Below, one piece after another: positions 37,705-45,667 of a DNA stretch of 50,984 bases. The notes below the pieces were generated by a model that was not told the DNA's origin, made no database searches, and worked only from the letters and a program-made list of their open reading frames with translations. Position 1 is the stretch's first letter, and each line of letters opens with the position of its first letter. Source of the stretch: Thiotrichales bacterium (GTDB lineage: Bacteria > Pseudomonadota > Gammaproteobacteria > HK1). The translations under genes were made by a program, and so were the position numbers. The DNA lies in NCBI GenBank assembly GCA_026709935.1, contig JAPOSC010000025.1:1-50984 (forward strand), written 5' to 3'.

Positions 37705-39903
37705 ATGTCCGGTACCGATTCGCCATCCGCCACCCGGATCGCCCGCCTCCTGCGGCCCCGCCGCATCGCCGTCATCGGGGGGCTGGCCGCGGCCCGGGTC
37801 GCCGAGCAGTGCGATCGGATGGGCTTCGACGGCGCGCTCTGGCCGGTGCACCCGAAGCGGGACCGCATCGCCGGGCGTGCGGTGTTCCGGTCCGTGGCCG
37901 ACCTGCCGGGGGCGCCCGATGCCGCGTTCGTCGGTGTCAACCGGCACGCGACGGTGGAGGCGGTCTCGGCGCTGGCGCGGGCCGGCGCCGGCGGCGCGAT
38001 CTGCTACGCCTCGGGCTTTCGTGAATCGGACGACGGCGCGGCCCTGCAACAGGCCCTGGTCGAGGCGGCCGGCGAGATGCCGATTCTCGGCCCGAACTGC
38101 TACGGCCTCCTCAATCTCCTCGACGGCGTTGCGCTGTGGCCGGATCAGCACGGCGGGCGGAGGCTCGAACCGGACGAGCGCGGCGTCGCCATCGTGAGCC
38201 AGTCGTCGAACCTCGCGATCAGCATGACCATGCAGCGGCGCGGGCTGCCCGTCGCCTACGTCGCGACCGCCGGCAATCAGGCGCAGCTCGGGCTCTCGCG
38301 CATCGCGCGCGCCCTGCTCGACGACAACCGGGTGAGCGCGCTCGGGCTGCACGTCGAAGGGTTCGATTCGGTGCGGGGGTTCGAAACCCTGGCGCGAGAG
38401 GCGCGCGCACGGAAGGTGCCGGTGGTAGTCATGAAGACCGGCCGCTCGGAGCGCGGGCGGGCGGCGAACCTCAGCCATACCGCGTCGATTGCCGGCTCCG
38501 ACGCGGGGGCCGACGCATTCCTCCGCCGGCTCGGCTTCGCCCGCGCGCCCGGGATTCCGGAGTTTCTGGAGACGCTGAAGCTGTTCCACGTGCACGGCGC
38601 CCTCGGCGGCTCCCGGCTCGGGGTGATGTGCTGCTCCGGCGGCGAGGCGAGCGTGCTCTCCGACGCCGTCGCGGACACCGGACTGACCCTGCCCGAACCG
38701 ACGCCGGACCACGCCGCCGCGGTGAAGGAGACTTTGCACCCGCTGGTCCCGGTGGCGAATCCGCTCGACTACCACACCTTCAGTTGGGGAGACGGACCCG
38801 CCCTCGCCCGCATCTTCACCGCCTTCGCCCGGGAAGCCTTCGACGCGGTCATGCTGGTGCTCGACTTCCCGCGCCCCGACCGTTGCGACGACGCCGAATG
38901 GGAGATCACCGCCGGCGCCTTCGACCGCGCCATGCGCGCAAGCGGCACGAAAGGGGTGATTGCGGTCACCCTCGGGGAGAATCTTCCCGAGGCGCGGGCG
39001 GCGCAGTTGACCAAGCTCGGCATCGCACCACTCGCCGGGGTGCGCGAGGCGCTCGCCGCCATCGAATGCGCGGCAAGGGTGGGGACGGCGTGGCGGGCGC
39101 CGCCGCGAGCACCGATCATCGTACATCCGGCTCCGGGTGATCCGGGGAGCGCGCCGGAGGACGGGCCGAGGAACGATTCGAAGGGCGCTCTGGAGAATGA
39201 ACCAGGGAGCAAACCGGAGGGCGCGCGGGAGAGCGAGCCAAGGAGCGCACCGGGCAGCGCACCGATCCTGCTCGACGAGGCGGCGGCGAAGCGATGGCTC
39301 GCGGAGTTCGGGGTGCCGGTGCCGCCCGGATCGGTTGCGCACGATCTGGAGCGGGCGGTGGAGATTGCCGCATCGCTCGGTGGGCCCGTAGCGGTGAAGG
39401 CGCTCGGCGTCGCCCACAAGACCGAGCGGCAGGCGGTGCGGCTCGGGCTTCGCCAACCGGCCGAGATCCGAGATACGGCCCAAGCGCTCTTGGCGATCGG
39501 CTCCGCAGTGCTCGTCGAGCGGTTCGAGGCGGAGGTCGTCGCGGAGCTGATCGTGGGGCTGCACCGCGACCCCCAGCTCGGCCTGATGCTGGCGGTGGGC
39601 TCGGGGGGCACGCTGGTCGAGCTGGTCGCGGACAGCGTCACCCTGCTGCTGCCGGTGACCGAATCCGAAGTCCGGGATGCCCTGTCGGGATTGCGCTCCG
39701 CCCCGATGCTCCGGGGCTGGCGGGGCCGCGCGTCGGCCGATGTCGACGCCGCCGTCGCGTCGATCCTCGCCATCACCGACTTCGCGATCGCGAACGGCGA
39801 CCGGATCGAGGAGCTCGACGTCAACCCGCTCGGAGTCTGCAGGCGGGGGAAGGGCGCGGTGGCACTCGACGCATTGATACGTACAAGGGAGAGCAGCGAA
39901 TGA
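37705..39903 (+). CDS. Acid-CoA ligase, NDP-forming acetyl-CoA synthetase type (732 aa)
   Basis: Makes an acyl-CoA from acid, CoA and a nucleotide triphosphate. Domains in order: CoA-binding (about 15-135, with GPNCYGLLN), a succinyl-CoA-ligase-like part with the phosphohistidine His258 in NLSHTASIAGSD, and a C-terminal ATP-grasp (about 525-725). Residues 475-520 are an unusual linker rich in Pro, Gly, Ser and Glu, made of loosely repeated ten-residue units. The stop overlaps caiD (ATGA), so its substrate probably feeds the hydratase: carnitine, crotonobetaine or gamma-butyrobetaine. E. coli uses CaiC for this step, a different enzyme class. Confidence 0.85.
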   Translation: MSGTDSPSATRIARLLRPRRIAVIGGLAAARVAEQCDRMGFDGALWPVHPKRDRIAGRAVFRSVADLPGAPDAAFVGVNRHATVEAVSALARAGAGGAICYASGFRESDDGAALQQALVEAAGEMPILGPNCYGLLNLLDGVALWPDQHGGRRLEPDERGVAIVSQSSNLAISMTMQRRGLPVAYVATAGNQAQLGLSRIARALLDDNRVSALGLHVEGFDSVRGFETLAREARARKVPVVVMKTGRSERGRAANLSHTASIAGSDAGADAFLRRLGFARAPGIPEFLETLKLFHVHGALGGSRLGVMCCSGGEASVLSDAVADTGLTLPEPTPDHAAAVKETLHPLVPVANPLDYHTFSWGDGPALARIFTAFAREAFDAVMLVLDFPRPDRCDDAEWEITAGAFDRAMRASGTKGVIAVTLGENLPEARAAQLTKLGIAPLAGVREALAAIECAARVGTAWRAPPRAPIIVHPAPGDPGSAPEDGPRNDSKGALENEPGSKPEGARESEPRSAPGSAPILLDEAAAKRWLAEFGVPVPPGSVAHDLERAVEIAASLGGPVAVKALGVAHKTERQAVRLGLRQPAEIRDTAQALLAIGSAVLVERFEAEVVAELIVGLHRDPQLGLMLAVGSGGTLVELVADSVTLLLPVTESEVRDALSGLRSAPMLRGWRGRASADVDAAVASILAITDFAIANGDRIEELDVNPLGVCRRGKGAVALDALIRTRESSE

Positions 39904-40682
39904 GCGAAGTCATCAAAACGCGGCGTGAAGGCGGCATCCTCGAAGTCACGCTCGACCGCCCCAAGGCCAACGCGATCGACCTCACGACCAGTCGCATCAT
40001 GGGCGAGACGTTCAAGGCGTTCCGCGACGACCCCGAGCTGCGGGTCGCCATCGTCACCGGAGCGGGGGAGCGGTTCTTCAGCGCCGGCTGGGACCTGAAG
40101 GCGGCGGCGGGCGGAGACGCGGTGGACGGTGACTACGGCGCCGGCGGATTCGCCGGGCTGCAGGAGCTGCCGGGGCTGAACAAGCCAGTCATCGCCGCCA
40201 TCAACGGCATGGCGGTGGGTGGCGGATTCGAGCTTGCGCTCGCGTGCGACATGATCCTCGCGTCGAGCACGGCATCCTTCGCCCTGCCGGAAATACGGGC
40301 CGGCACGCTCGCCGATGCCGCGACCATCAAGCTCCCGAAACGCATGCCCTTCCATATTGCCATGGAGCTGCTGTTCACCGGCCGGTGGATGGGCGCCGAG
40401 GAGGCGCACCGGTGGGGGGTGGTCAACGAGGTGCTGGAGCCCGCGAAACTGCGGGACCGCGCCTGGGAGCTCGCACGTCTGCTGGAGAGCGGCCCACCGC
40501 TGGTCTTCGCCGCCATCAAGGAGGTCGCGCGCGAGGCGGAGAACCTGCGCGCCAACGACGCACTCAGCCGCGTCGGCAAGCGCCAGTTCCCGACTGTCGA
40601 CTGGCTCTACGACAGCGAGGACCAGATGGAAGGGTTCCGCGCCTTCGCGGAGAAACGCGACCCGGTGTGGCGGGGGCGGTAG
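39900..40682 (+). CDS. caiD: CaiD-like crotonobetainyl-CoA hydratase (260 aa)
   Basis: Crotonase-fold enzyme adding water to crotonobetainyl-CoA to give carnitinyl-CoA, or the reverse. Similarity to E. coli CaiD is evident by eye: LDRPKANAID, RFFSAGWDLKAA, GGFELALACD, FALPEIRAGTL and the ending FAEKRDPVWRGR. The oxyanion-hole and Glu regions are intact. It is translationally coupled to the acid-CoA ligase. Other crotonases share part of this pattern, but the C-terminal ending is distinctive. Confidence 0.88.
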   Translation: MSEVIKTRREGGILEVTLDRPKANAIDLTTSRIMGETFKAFRDDPELRVAIVTGAGERFFSAGWDLKAAAGGDAVDGDYGAGGFAGLQELPGLNKPVIAAINGMAVGGGFELALACDMILASSTASFALPEIRAGTLADAATIKLPKRMPFHIAMELLFTGRWMGAEEAHRWGVVNEVLEPAKLRDRAWELARLLESGPPLVFAAIKEVAREAENLRANDALSRVGKRQFPTVDWLYDSEDQMEGFRAFAEKRDPVWRGR

Positions 40683-40788
40683 TCCGCGTACCACCGACTG
40701 AGCCATGGTGGGCGGTCTGCCGGATGACCGGGCTCGGTCCGGGCACCTTCGTGCGGGTCGGCCCTGCCGGCGTGGTTGTCGCCGACGG

Positions 40789-41139
40789 CTATGTTGTTCT
40801 TTCGTCGGCCTCCAGCATCCGGCGCAACGCGCCGGTGACGACGGCGTTGAGGCTCATGCCCTGCCGGTGGGCGTAAAGCATGGCCCGACGGTGAAGCTCC
40901 CGCCCCGGGCGAACGTTGAAGCTGCCCTTGAGCGGAACGTCGGGCTCCCTCCCTTCCTGCTCACACAGACTGAGGTAGTCGTCCACAGCCTCGCGAAACG
41001 CATTCTTGAGGCTTCTCGCATCCTGGCCCTCATAGGTCACCAGGTCGCGAATGAACTCCAGACGTCCATGCAGAACCTCGTCCTCGTCGTTGTACAGGAG
41101 CGATCCCAGATAGCCGCGATACTCCAACATGTTGCTCAT
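40789..41139 (-). CDS. HicB-family antitoxin-like protein without an adjacent HicA (116 aa)
   Basis: The N-terminal half has the degenerate RNase H-like HicB fold (LEYRGYLGSLLYNDEDEVL, DLVTYEGQDA, FREAVDDYL). The C-terminal half has a ribbon-helix-helix-like segment (SFNVRPGRELHRRAMLYA) and ends in LNAVVTGALRRML. HicB proteins repress their own operon and neutralise the HicA mRNA interferase. I find no HicA-like frame on either side, so it is an orphan or its toxin is lost. Start may be 41139 or, less likely, 41130. Confidence 0.82.
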   Translation of the reverse strand: MSNMLEYRGYLGSLLYNDEDEVLHGRLEFIRDLVTYEGQDARSLKNAFREAVDDYLSLCEQEGREPDVPLKGSFNVRPGRELHRRAMLYAHRQGMSLNAVVTGALRRMLEADERTT

Positions 41140-41239
41140 ATCAGCTTCTCGTTGGTCAGGAGGCGCGACACGTCGTCAATGACGTATCTCTAGTGCTGTT
41201 GCCCTCAGCGCTCGCTGCGAACGGTGACCCCTCGATACA

Positions 41240-41494
41240 ATGCCGGCCATGGATACGTCCCCCCAACCAATTTCCCCGCAAGCCGCCGCCCGGTACCGGG
41301 AACGCTGGGCAATCACCCGCGAGCGGCTCAACGAAGAGCTCCGGGCCACCTCCATGGAGACCAAACTTCATCAACTGGCCACCCTGATGCAGTCCGCCCG
41401 CGAGATGGGATGGTCCCAATCGCTCGACGACGAGGACGACATGGTGCGGGCGAGGTGGATGGCGCTTCGAAGGGCGATACTTGGCAAAGCGTAG
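41240..41494 (+). CDS. Small helical protein paired with a nucleotidyltransferase (84 aa)
   Basis: No family recognised. The chain is charged and helical (AARYRERWAITRERLNEELR, METKLHQLATLMQSAREMGW) with no membrane segment. Its last codons overlap the start of the nucleotidyltransferase by 14 bp. It may be the small partner of a two-gene module. The start may be 41240 or three codons later. Confidence 0.7.
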   Translation: MPAMDTSPQPISPQAAARYRERWAITRERLNEELRATSMETKLHQLATLMQSAREMGWSQSLDDEDDMVRARWMALRRAILGKA

Positions 41495-42113
41495 ATCAGC
41501 CGGTGGGCGACAAGACCCGCCGGTGCCGCTCGTCCAGGCCCTCGGCGCGGTGTCGGAATGGATCGAATCCGCCGCGGTCCCCGGCGCGATCATCGGCGGG
41601 GTCGCCGCCTCGGTGCTCGGACGACCACGGCTCACCCAGGACATCGACGTCCTCGTGACTCTCAACCGCCACGCATGGGCCCCATTTCTGGCCGCGGGTC
41701 GGGAATTCGGGTTCGTCCCCCGCATGAACGACGCCCTCGATTTCGCGGAGACAAGCCGCGTTCTGCTGGTCCTGCACCAGCCAAGCGGAATCCCGATCGA
41801 TGTCGTGTTCGGCGCTCTGCCGTTGGAAGACGAGATCGTCCGGGGCGCCAGGGGCGTGGAGGTCGCTGGCGTCCGCCTGCCGCTCCCGACCCCGGAGTCG
41901 ATCGTGGTCATGAAAGCGATCGCCCGGAGAGCCCGTGACATCGCCGACATCGAGGGGATTCTGGAAGTTCACGACCGACTCGACCTCGACTGGATTCGCA
42001 CTCGGCTGAACGAATTCGCACAGGCGCTTGGCCAGAAGGAGCTGCTTGACGAATTCAACAGCCTCGTGGTCCGAACCCGCCGGCGGGCTGGCCCGGACGG
42101 TTCCGTCGAATGA
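41481..42113 (+). CDS. Nucleotidyltransferase (AbiEii/MNT-like, 210 aa, TTG start)
   Basis: The polymerase-beta-type NTase signature is visible as IIGGVAASVLGRPRLTQDID: a GG pair and, after a gap, an Asp-x-Asp (TQDIDVLV), with a possible third acidic residue in IDVVF. Such proteins occur as toxins of the AbiE/MenT type, as antitoxins of HEPN-MNT systems, or as substrate-modifying transferases. The TTG at 41481 follows GAAGGG and overlaps the 84-aa gene. Later GTG starts would cut into the fold. No HEPN protein is adjacent. Confidence 0.78.
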   Translation: MAKRRSAGGRQDPPVPLVQALGAVSEWIESAAVPGAIIGGVAASVLGRPRLTQDIDVLVTLNRHAWAPFLAAGREFGFVPRMNDALDFAETSRVLLVLHQPSGIPIDVVFGALPLEDEIVRGARGVEVAGVRLPLPTPESIVVMKAIARRARDIADIEGILEVHDRLDLDWIRTRLNEFAQALGQKELLDEFNSLVVRTRRRAGPDGSVE

Positions 42114-42160
42114 CGCGAGCCTGTGCGATTCCAGCGGGATTCCGGACCACCTGCCCGGGA

Positions 42161-42263
42161 AAGGAGACCGGTTCCTTGACTTTCGAGCCCGCGGCGGGCC
42201 GGCGCCGGAAGGAGACCGGTTCCGTGACCTTCGAGCCCGCGGCGGGCCGGCGCCGGAAGGAGG
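42161..42263. repeat. 48-bp tandem repeat carrying ribosome-binding-site-like sequences before the GGT gene
   Basis: Two 48-bp units (42161-42208 and 42209-42256) differ at only two positions, and a third begins at 42257 as AAGGAGG. Each unit opens with AAGGAG. The third copy is the ribosome-binding site of the GGT gene at 42271, so the repeat puts two spare Shine-Dalgarno sequences upstream of the true one. Unit length is 16 codons, so in-frame upstream reading is not interrupted. Confidence 0.85.
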
Positions 42264-42270
42264 TTCGGCG

Positions 42271-43797
42271 ATGAGCAGCGTCGTCGCGGCCGGCCATACG
42301 CTGACCACTGCCGCCGCGGAGGAGGTGCTCCGCGCGGGCGGCAACGCGTACGACGCGGTGATCGCCGCGCTCGCGACGAGCTTCGTGGCCGAGCCGGTGC
42401 TCTCTTCGCCCGGCGGAGGCGGCTTCCTGCTCGCGGCGCCGGCGGGCGAACGACCCCGAGTGTACGACTTCTTCGTGCAGACCCCGCGCCGTCGCCGCCC
42501 CGACGGCGACATCGAGTTCGGACCGGTGATGGCGGACTTCGGCCCCGCGCGGCAGGAGTTCCACATCGGCCGGGGCACGGTGGCGACGCCGGGCATGGTG
42601 CGGGGAATCGCGGAGATACACGCCGATCTCGGGACCGTGCCGCTGCGCGAGCTGGTGGCGCCGGCCTGCCGGCACGCGACCGAAGGGGTCGTGCTGAGCG
42701 CAATGCAGGCCTACCTGCAGGGCGTGGTGGAAGCGATCATCGTCGCCAGCGAGGCGTCGCGGTCGATCTTTTCGAGTGTCGAGGCGCCGGAGCGACTGGC
42801 GCGCGCCGGTGAGCGGCTGGTGAACCCGAAGCTCGCCGACGCTCTGGAAGCAATCGCCATCGAGGGCGCGGACCTGTTCTACCGGGGCGAGATCGCGGCG
42901 TCGCTCGCGGCCGACATGGCCTCCGGTGGCCACCTCGAAGCGGAAGACCTCGCCGGCTATCGGGTGGAGAAGCGCGCGCCCCTGGCGCTGGAGTATCGCG
43001 GAGTGCGAGTGCTCACCAACCCGCCGCCGTCGTCCGGCGGCGCCCTGATCGGATTCGGCCTCGACCTGCTCCGCGCCGAAGATCCCGGCGCTTGGGTTTT
43101 CGGCTCGGCTGCGCACCTCGGGTGCCTCGCGGCGGTGATGGAAGCGACGTCGGCGGCGCGCATCGAGCATTCCATCGAGTCTCTGGCGTCGCTCGATCCC
43201 GACGCCGTTGCCCGCTGGCGGGCGCAGGTCGCGGGGCGCGCCCGCGCCTTCCGGGGCACCACGCAGGTCAGTGTCATCGACGGGGCGGGCAACATCGCCA
43301 GCGCCACCGTCTCCAACGGCGAAGGGTCGGGCTATGTGATCCCGGGAACCGGCATCGTCATGAACAACATGCTGGGCGAGGACGACCTCAACCCGGAGGG
43401 GTTCCATCGATGGACGCCCGACGCGCGCATGACGTCGATGATGGCGCCCACCGCGCTCGCGTGGCGCGACGGGCGCCGGGTGGCGACCGGCTCCGGCGGC
43501 TCGAACCGCATCCGCACCGCGCTGCTTCAGGTGCTGGTCGGCCTCGTGGACTTCGCGATGAACGTGGAGGACGCAGTCGCCGCGCCACGGATCCATGTGG
43601 AGGACTCGTTCCTCAGCGTCGAAGGCGGGTTCGACCCCGAGCGCCTCGCCCCGGTGCTCGAAGCGTGGCCGGAGCACCAAGTCTGGGAGACAACAAACAT
43701 GTTCTTCGGGGGCGCGCACACCGTCGCGTCGGGGCCGCGGGGTGTGGAAGGAGCCGGTGATCCGAGACGCGACGGGACGTGCGTGATCATTGCCTGA
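42271..43797 (+). CDS. Gamma-glutamyltranspeptidase family protein (508 aa)
   Basis: Ntn-fold enzyme that self-cleaves and hydrolyses or transfers gamma-glutamyl groups. NPPPSSGGALIGFGL sits ahead of the cleavage point, and the catalytic Thr is in FRGTTQVSVID. The small subunit then shows NIASATVSNGEGSG, NNMLGEDDLNP and MMAPTA. No signal peptide is seen from this start, so it may be cytoplasmic, unlike E. coli Ggt. AAGGAGG nine bases before the ATG decides the start. Substrate unknown; the family includes cephalosporin acylases and glutathione-degrading enzymes. Confidence 0.9.
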   Translation: MSSVVAAGHTLTTAAAEEVLRAGGNAYDAVIAALATSFVAEPVLSSPGGGGFLLAAPAGERPRVYDFFVQTPRRRRPDGDIEFGPVMADFGPARQEFHIGRGTVATPGMVRGIAEIHADLGTVPLRELVAPACRHATEGVVLSAMQAYLQGVVEAIIVASEASRSIFSSVEAPERLARAGERLVNPKLADALEAIAIEGADLFYRGEIAASLAADMASGGHLEAEDLAGYRVEKRAPLALEYRGVRVLTNPPPSSGGALIGFGLDLLRAEDPGAWVFGSAAHLGCLAAVMEATSAARIEHSIESLASLDPDAVARWRAQVAGRARAFRGTTQVSVIDGAGNIASATVSNGEGSGYVIPGTGIVMNNMLGEDDLNPEGFHRWTPDARMTSMMAPTALAWRDGRRVATGSGGSNRIRTALLQVLVGLVDFAMNVEDAVAAPRIHVEDSFLSVEGGFDPERLAPVLEAWPEHQVWETTNMFFGGAHTVASGPRGVEGAGDPRRDGTCVIIA

Positions 43798-43837
43798 GAC
43801 AACGAGGCGAATCACCCTCGGCGCCATCCCCGCTCGG

Positions 43838-44605
43838 TCACAGCCGGGGCGGCAGCTCTGCGGGCAGGTCGCCGCGGCGAAAGGTGAGGTCGCGCTGCGC
43901 GCGCATGGCCTGCTTCATGCTCTCGATGAACATGCCGGACGGTTCGAGCCGCGACCAGTCCGTCTCCGTGGCGGCGTAGCTCCCGTCCGTGTTGCGGTCC
44001 ACGGTCCACACGTCGACGCCGATGCCCACCCCCATCGACTGGTACTCGATGTTCATCTGCACGGTCCAGTACGCGGCGAAGATCGCCTCCCGCAGCGGCG
44101 GAAGGTAGCCCGGATCGGGCCAGAACACGTCCCAGATGAACCGGATGAAGGGGTCGGCGTTGATCTTCCCGGAGCCGGCGGTGACGTAGGGCAGGTTCTC
44201 GTTCAGACAGTAGATGGAGCCGTCGTAGTCCACGTGGCACAGGCGAAGACCGTCCGCGAACGGGATGCACGCCAGCGAGCAGGCCAGCGCGTTGTTCTCG
44301 GCGCCGGGGATGACGTATCGCGCTTTCTCCGCCATCTGGAGTGATGGCGTGACGACGACGCGGATCGCCTGCTCGATCGCAGGCAGGTGCTCGGCGTAGG
44401 GGCGGGCCTTGAGTTCGGCGTGGTGCGTCTCGAACACCGTGCGAATCTTCTGCCCGAGCGCGAGGGAGCCGCTGGACGCGACCAGGCTGTCGCCACCGAT
44501 GGGGGCAATCTTGAGCATCGGGAGCCCGACGTGCCCGACCGTGACCTGGCGATCGGCGGCAATCGCCGCGCCGTCGCTCGCCAGGATGCCGACGAGAACG
44601 GTCAC
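43838..44605 (-). CDS. Proteasome-like Ntn hydrolase (255 aa, GTG start)
   Basis: Starts M-TVLVGILASDGAAIAADRQ. If Met is removed, Thr1 is exposed, Asp lies at position 17 and Lys at 31, matching Thr1-Asp17-Lys33 of proteasome beta subunits. The following KIAPIGGDSLVASSGSLALG fits the S2-H1 region. HslV and Anbu differ clearly in sequence. Stand-alone proteasome-like peptidases are known in some bacteria but are poorly studied. The GTG overlaps the stop of the upstream winged-helix-like gene (GTGA), which fixes the start. Function and assembly are unknown. Confidence 0.75.
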   Translation of the reverse strand: MTVLVGILASDGAAIAADRQVTVGHVGLPMLKIAPIGGDSLVASSGSLALGQKIRTVFETHHAELKARPYAEHLPAIEQAIRVVVTPSLQMAEKARYVIPGAENNALACSLACIPFADGLRLCHVDYDGSIYCLNENLPYVTAGSGKINADPFIRFIWDVFWPDPGYLPPLREAIFAAYWTVQMNIEYQSMGVGIGVDVWTVDRNTDGSYAATETDWSRLEPSGMFIESMKQAMRAQRDLTFRRGDLPAELPPRL

Positions 44606-45039
44606 GGCTCGCGGAACACGCTGTTCACCGCAAACTGCGGATACGCGGCGTAGACGCTGCGCAACAGCTCCGGAAACGGCTTTCCCCTGACCCACGTCAC
44701 CACGCGGCCGAGGTACTCGGCAAGCCGCGGGTTGGCATCGCCCTCCCGCGCACGCAGGGCATTCCGGCCGGAGGCGGTGATCGTCCAGGTCTTCCAGCCT
44801 CGGTCCGGGTTCCACTCTCCTCTGACGTGACCCAGGCTCGCCATCTGGCGCAGATCGGCGTAGATCGCAGCATCGAACGGCCCGTAGTCGTAGGGCTGGA
44901 ACGCGTAGAAGCCCGCGCCGACCCGGTCACCGGCTTCCTGACCGAACAGGAACATCGCCTTCTGGATCTGGACGGGAGTCATTGCGCCGGGAGACTTCGA
45001 CAGCGCGAGCAGCAACCAGTCCTGACGTGCGAGCATCAT
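44602..45039 (-). CDS. YwgA/winged-helix-like protein coupled to the Ntn hydrolase (145 aa)
   Basis: RQDWLLLALSKSPGAMTPVQIQKAMFLF, then FYAFQPYDYGPFDAAIYADL and later TWTITASGRNAL, give a pattern of helix, wing and helix seen in YwgA-type and PadR-like small proteins. The DYGPF core is shared with Panacea/SocA-type antitoxin-like domains, but this is a weak resemblance. The gene ends in a GTGA overlap with the Ntn hydrolase, so the products probably form a unit: regulator, adaptor or antitoxin-like. MM start; either Met is possible. Confidence 0.7.
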   Translation of the reverse strand: MMLARQDWLLLALSKSPGAMTPVQIQKAMFLFGQEAGDRVGAGFYAFQPYDYGPFDAAIYADLRQMASLGHVRGEWNPDRGWKTWTITASGRNALRAREGDANPRLAEYLGRVVTWVRGKPFPELLRSVYAAYPQFAVNSVFREP

Positions 45040-45667
45040 GTGGCCCCCCTGAGCGGCGCCCCGGCAACGCAGGGCACCGCCACCATGACACTCGCCGCGG
45101 CCCGCGGTAAATCAGCCAAAGTCTCGGGGTTTGTAGGATTTCCGCCCATCGTGCCGTCGCCCTGGCGGCAGGGGGGCAATCGATGTGAGTCATGCCTTGC
45201 GGGGAGAGAGGGAGGGAGCGGTGGCTCCAAAGGTGGGGAGAGGTGGCCCAGCATGATGGGAGACACGCCGGTGCCGGTGCAATCACCACCAAGTGTCAGT
45301 CATGATGACCCCCTCCCATGAGGTCCGAGGTCACACGATGTCCGAGGCCACCGGAACGGCGGGGAGAAGGGGGGAGCGGTGCCGGTCGGAGTCGTCCCGA
45401 AGGGACCACCTGAGACCTCCCCGCGAGACACCGACACCGCTCCCTGTTCTGTACTTACTACTTCAGCCTGGACATCATTCTGCACAGTGCGCAAACCGAG
45501 AGCCATCACGGGCTCTAACAAGTCTGCACGAAAATCCTCCACTTCTGCACGCTGATATTGCGTCCGATTCTGCTAGAGATTATCGATATCCCCTCTCGCT
45601 CTGACAGAGGTAGGAAAGCGGGTTCCAATGAGTCCAACCGACTCACACTTGTCATTCGTCGAGTACG
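45040..45667. other. Non-coding stretch
   Basis: About 630 bp with no gene I can support. Short open frames here are low-complexity and lack ribosome sites. It must include the promoter of the winged-helix-like/Ntn hydrolase pair. Two similar short strings, GGGAGCGGTG, occur near 45217 and 45375; I do not assign them meaning. Confidence 0.5.

Noticed and set aside
37102-39564. Minus-strand open frame of about 820 codons
   Set aside because: Antisense of choline-sulfatase and the acid-CoA ligase; no domain and no ribosome site.
40683-41239. HicA toxin partner
   Set aside because: No frame of suitable length with the HicA pattern (G-S-H-H) on either strand.
42055-43827. Minus-strand open frame of about 590 codons
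   Set aside because: Antisense of the gamma-glutamyltranspeptidase gene.
45293-45604. Plus-strand frame of about 103 codons
   Set aside because: Low-complexity, no ribosome site, and no link to neighbours.
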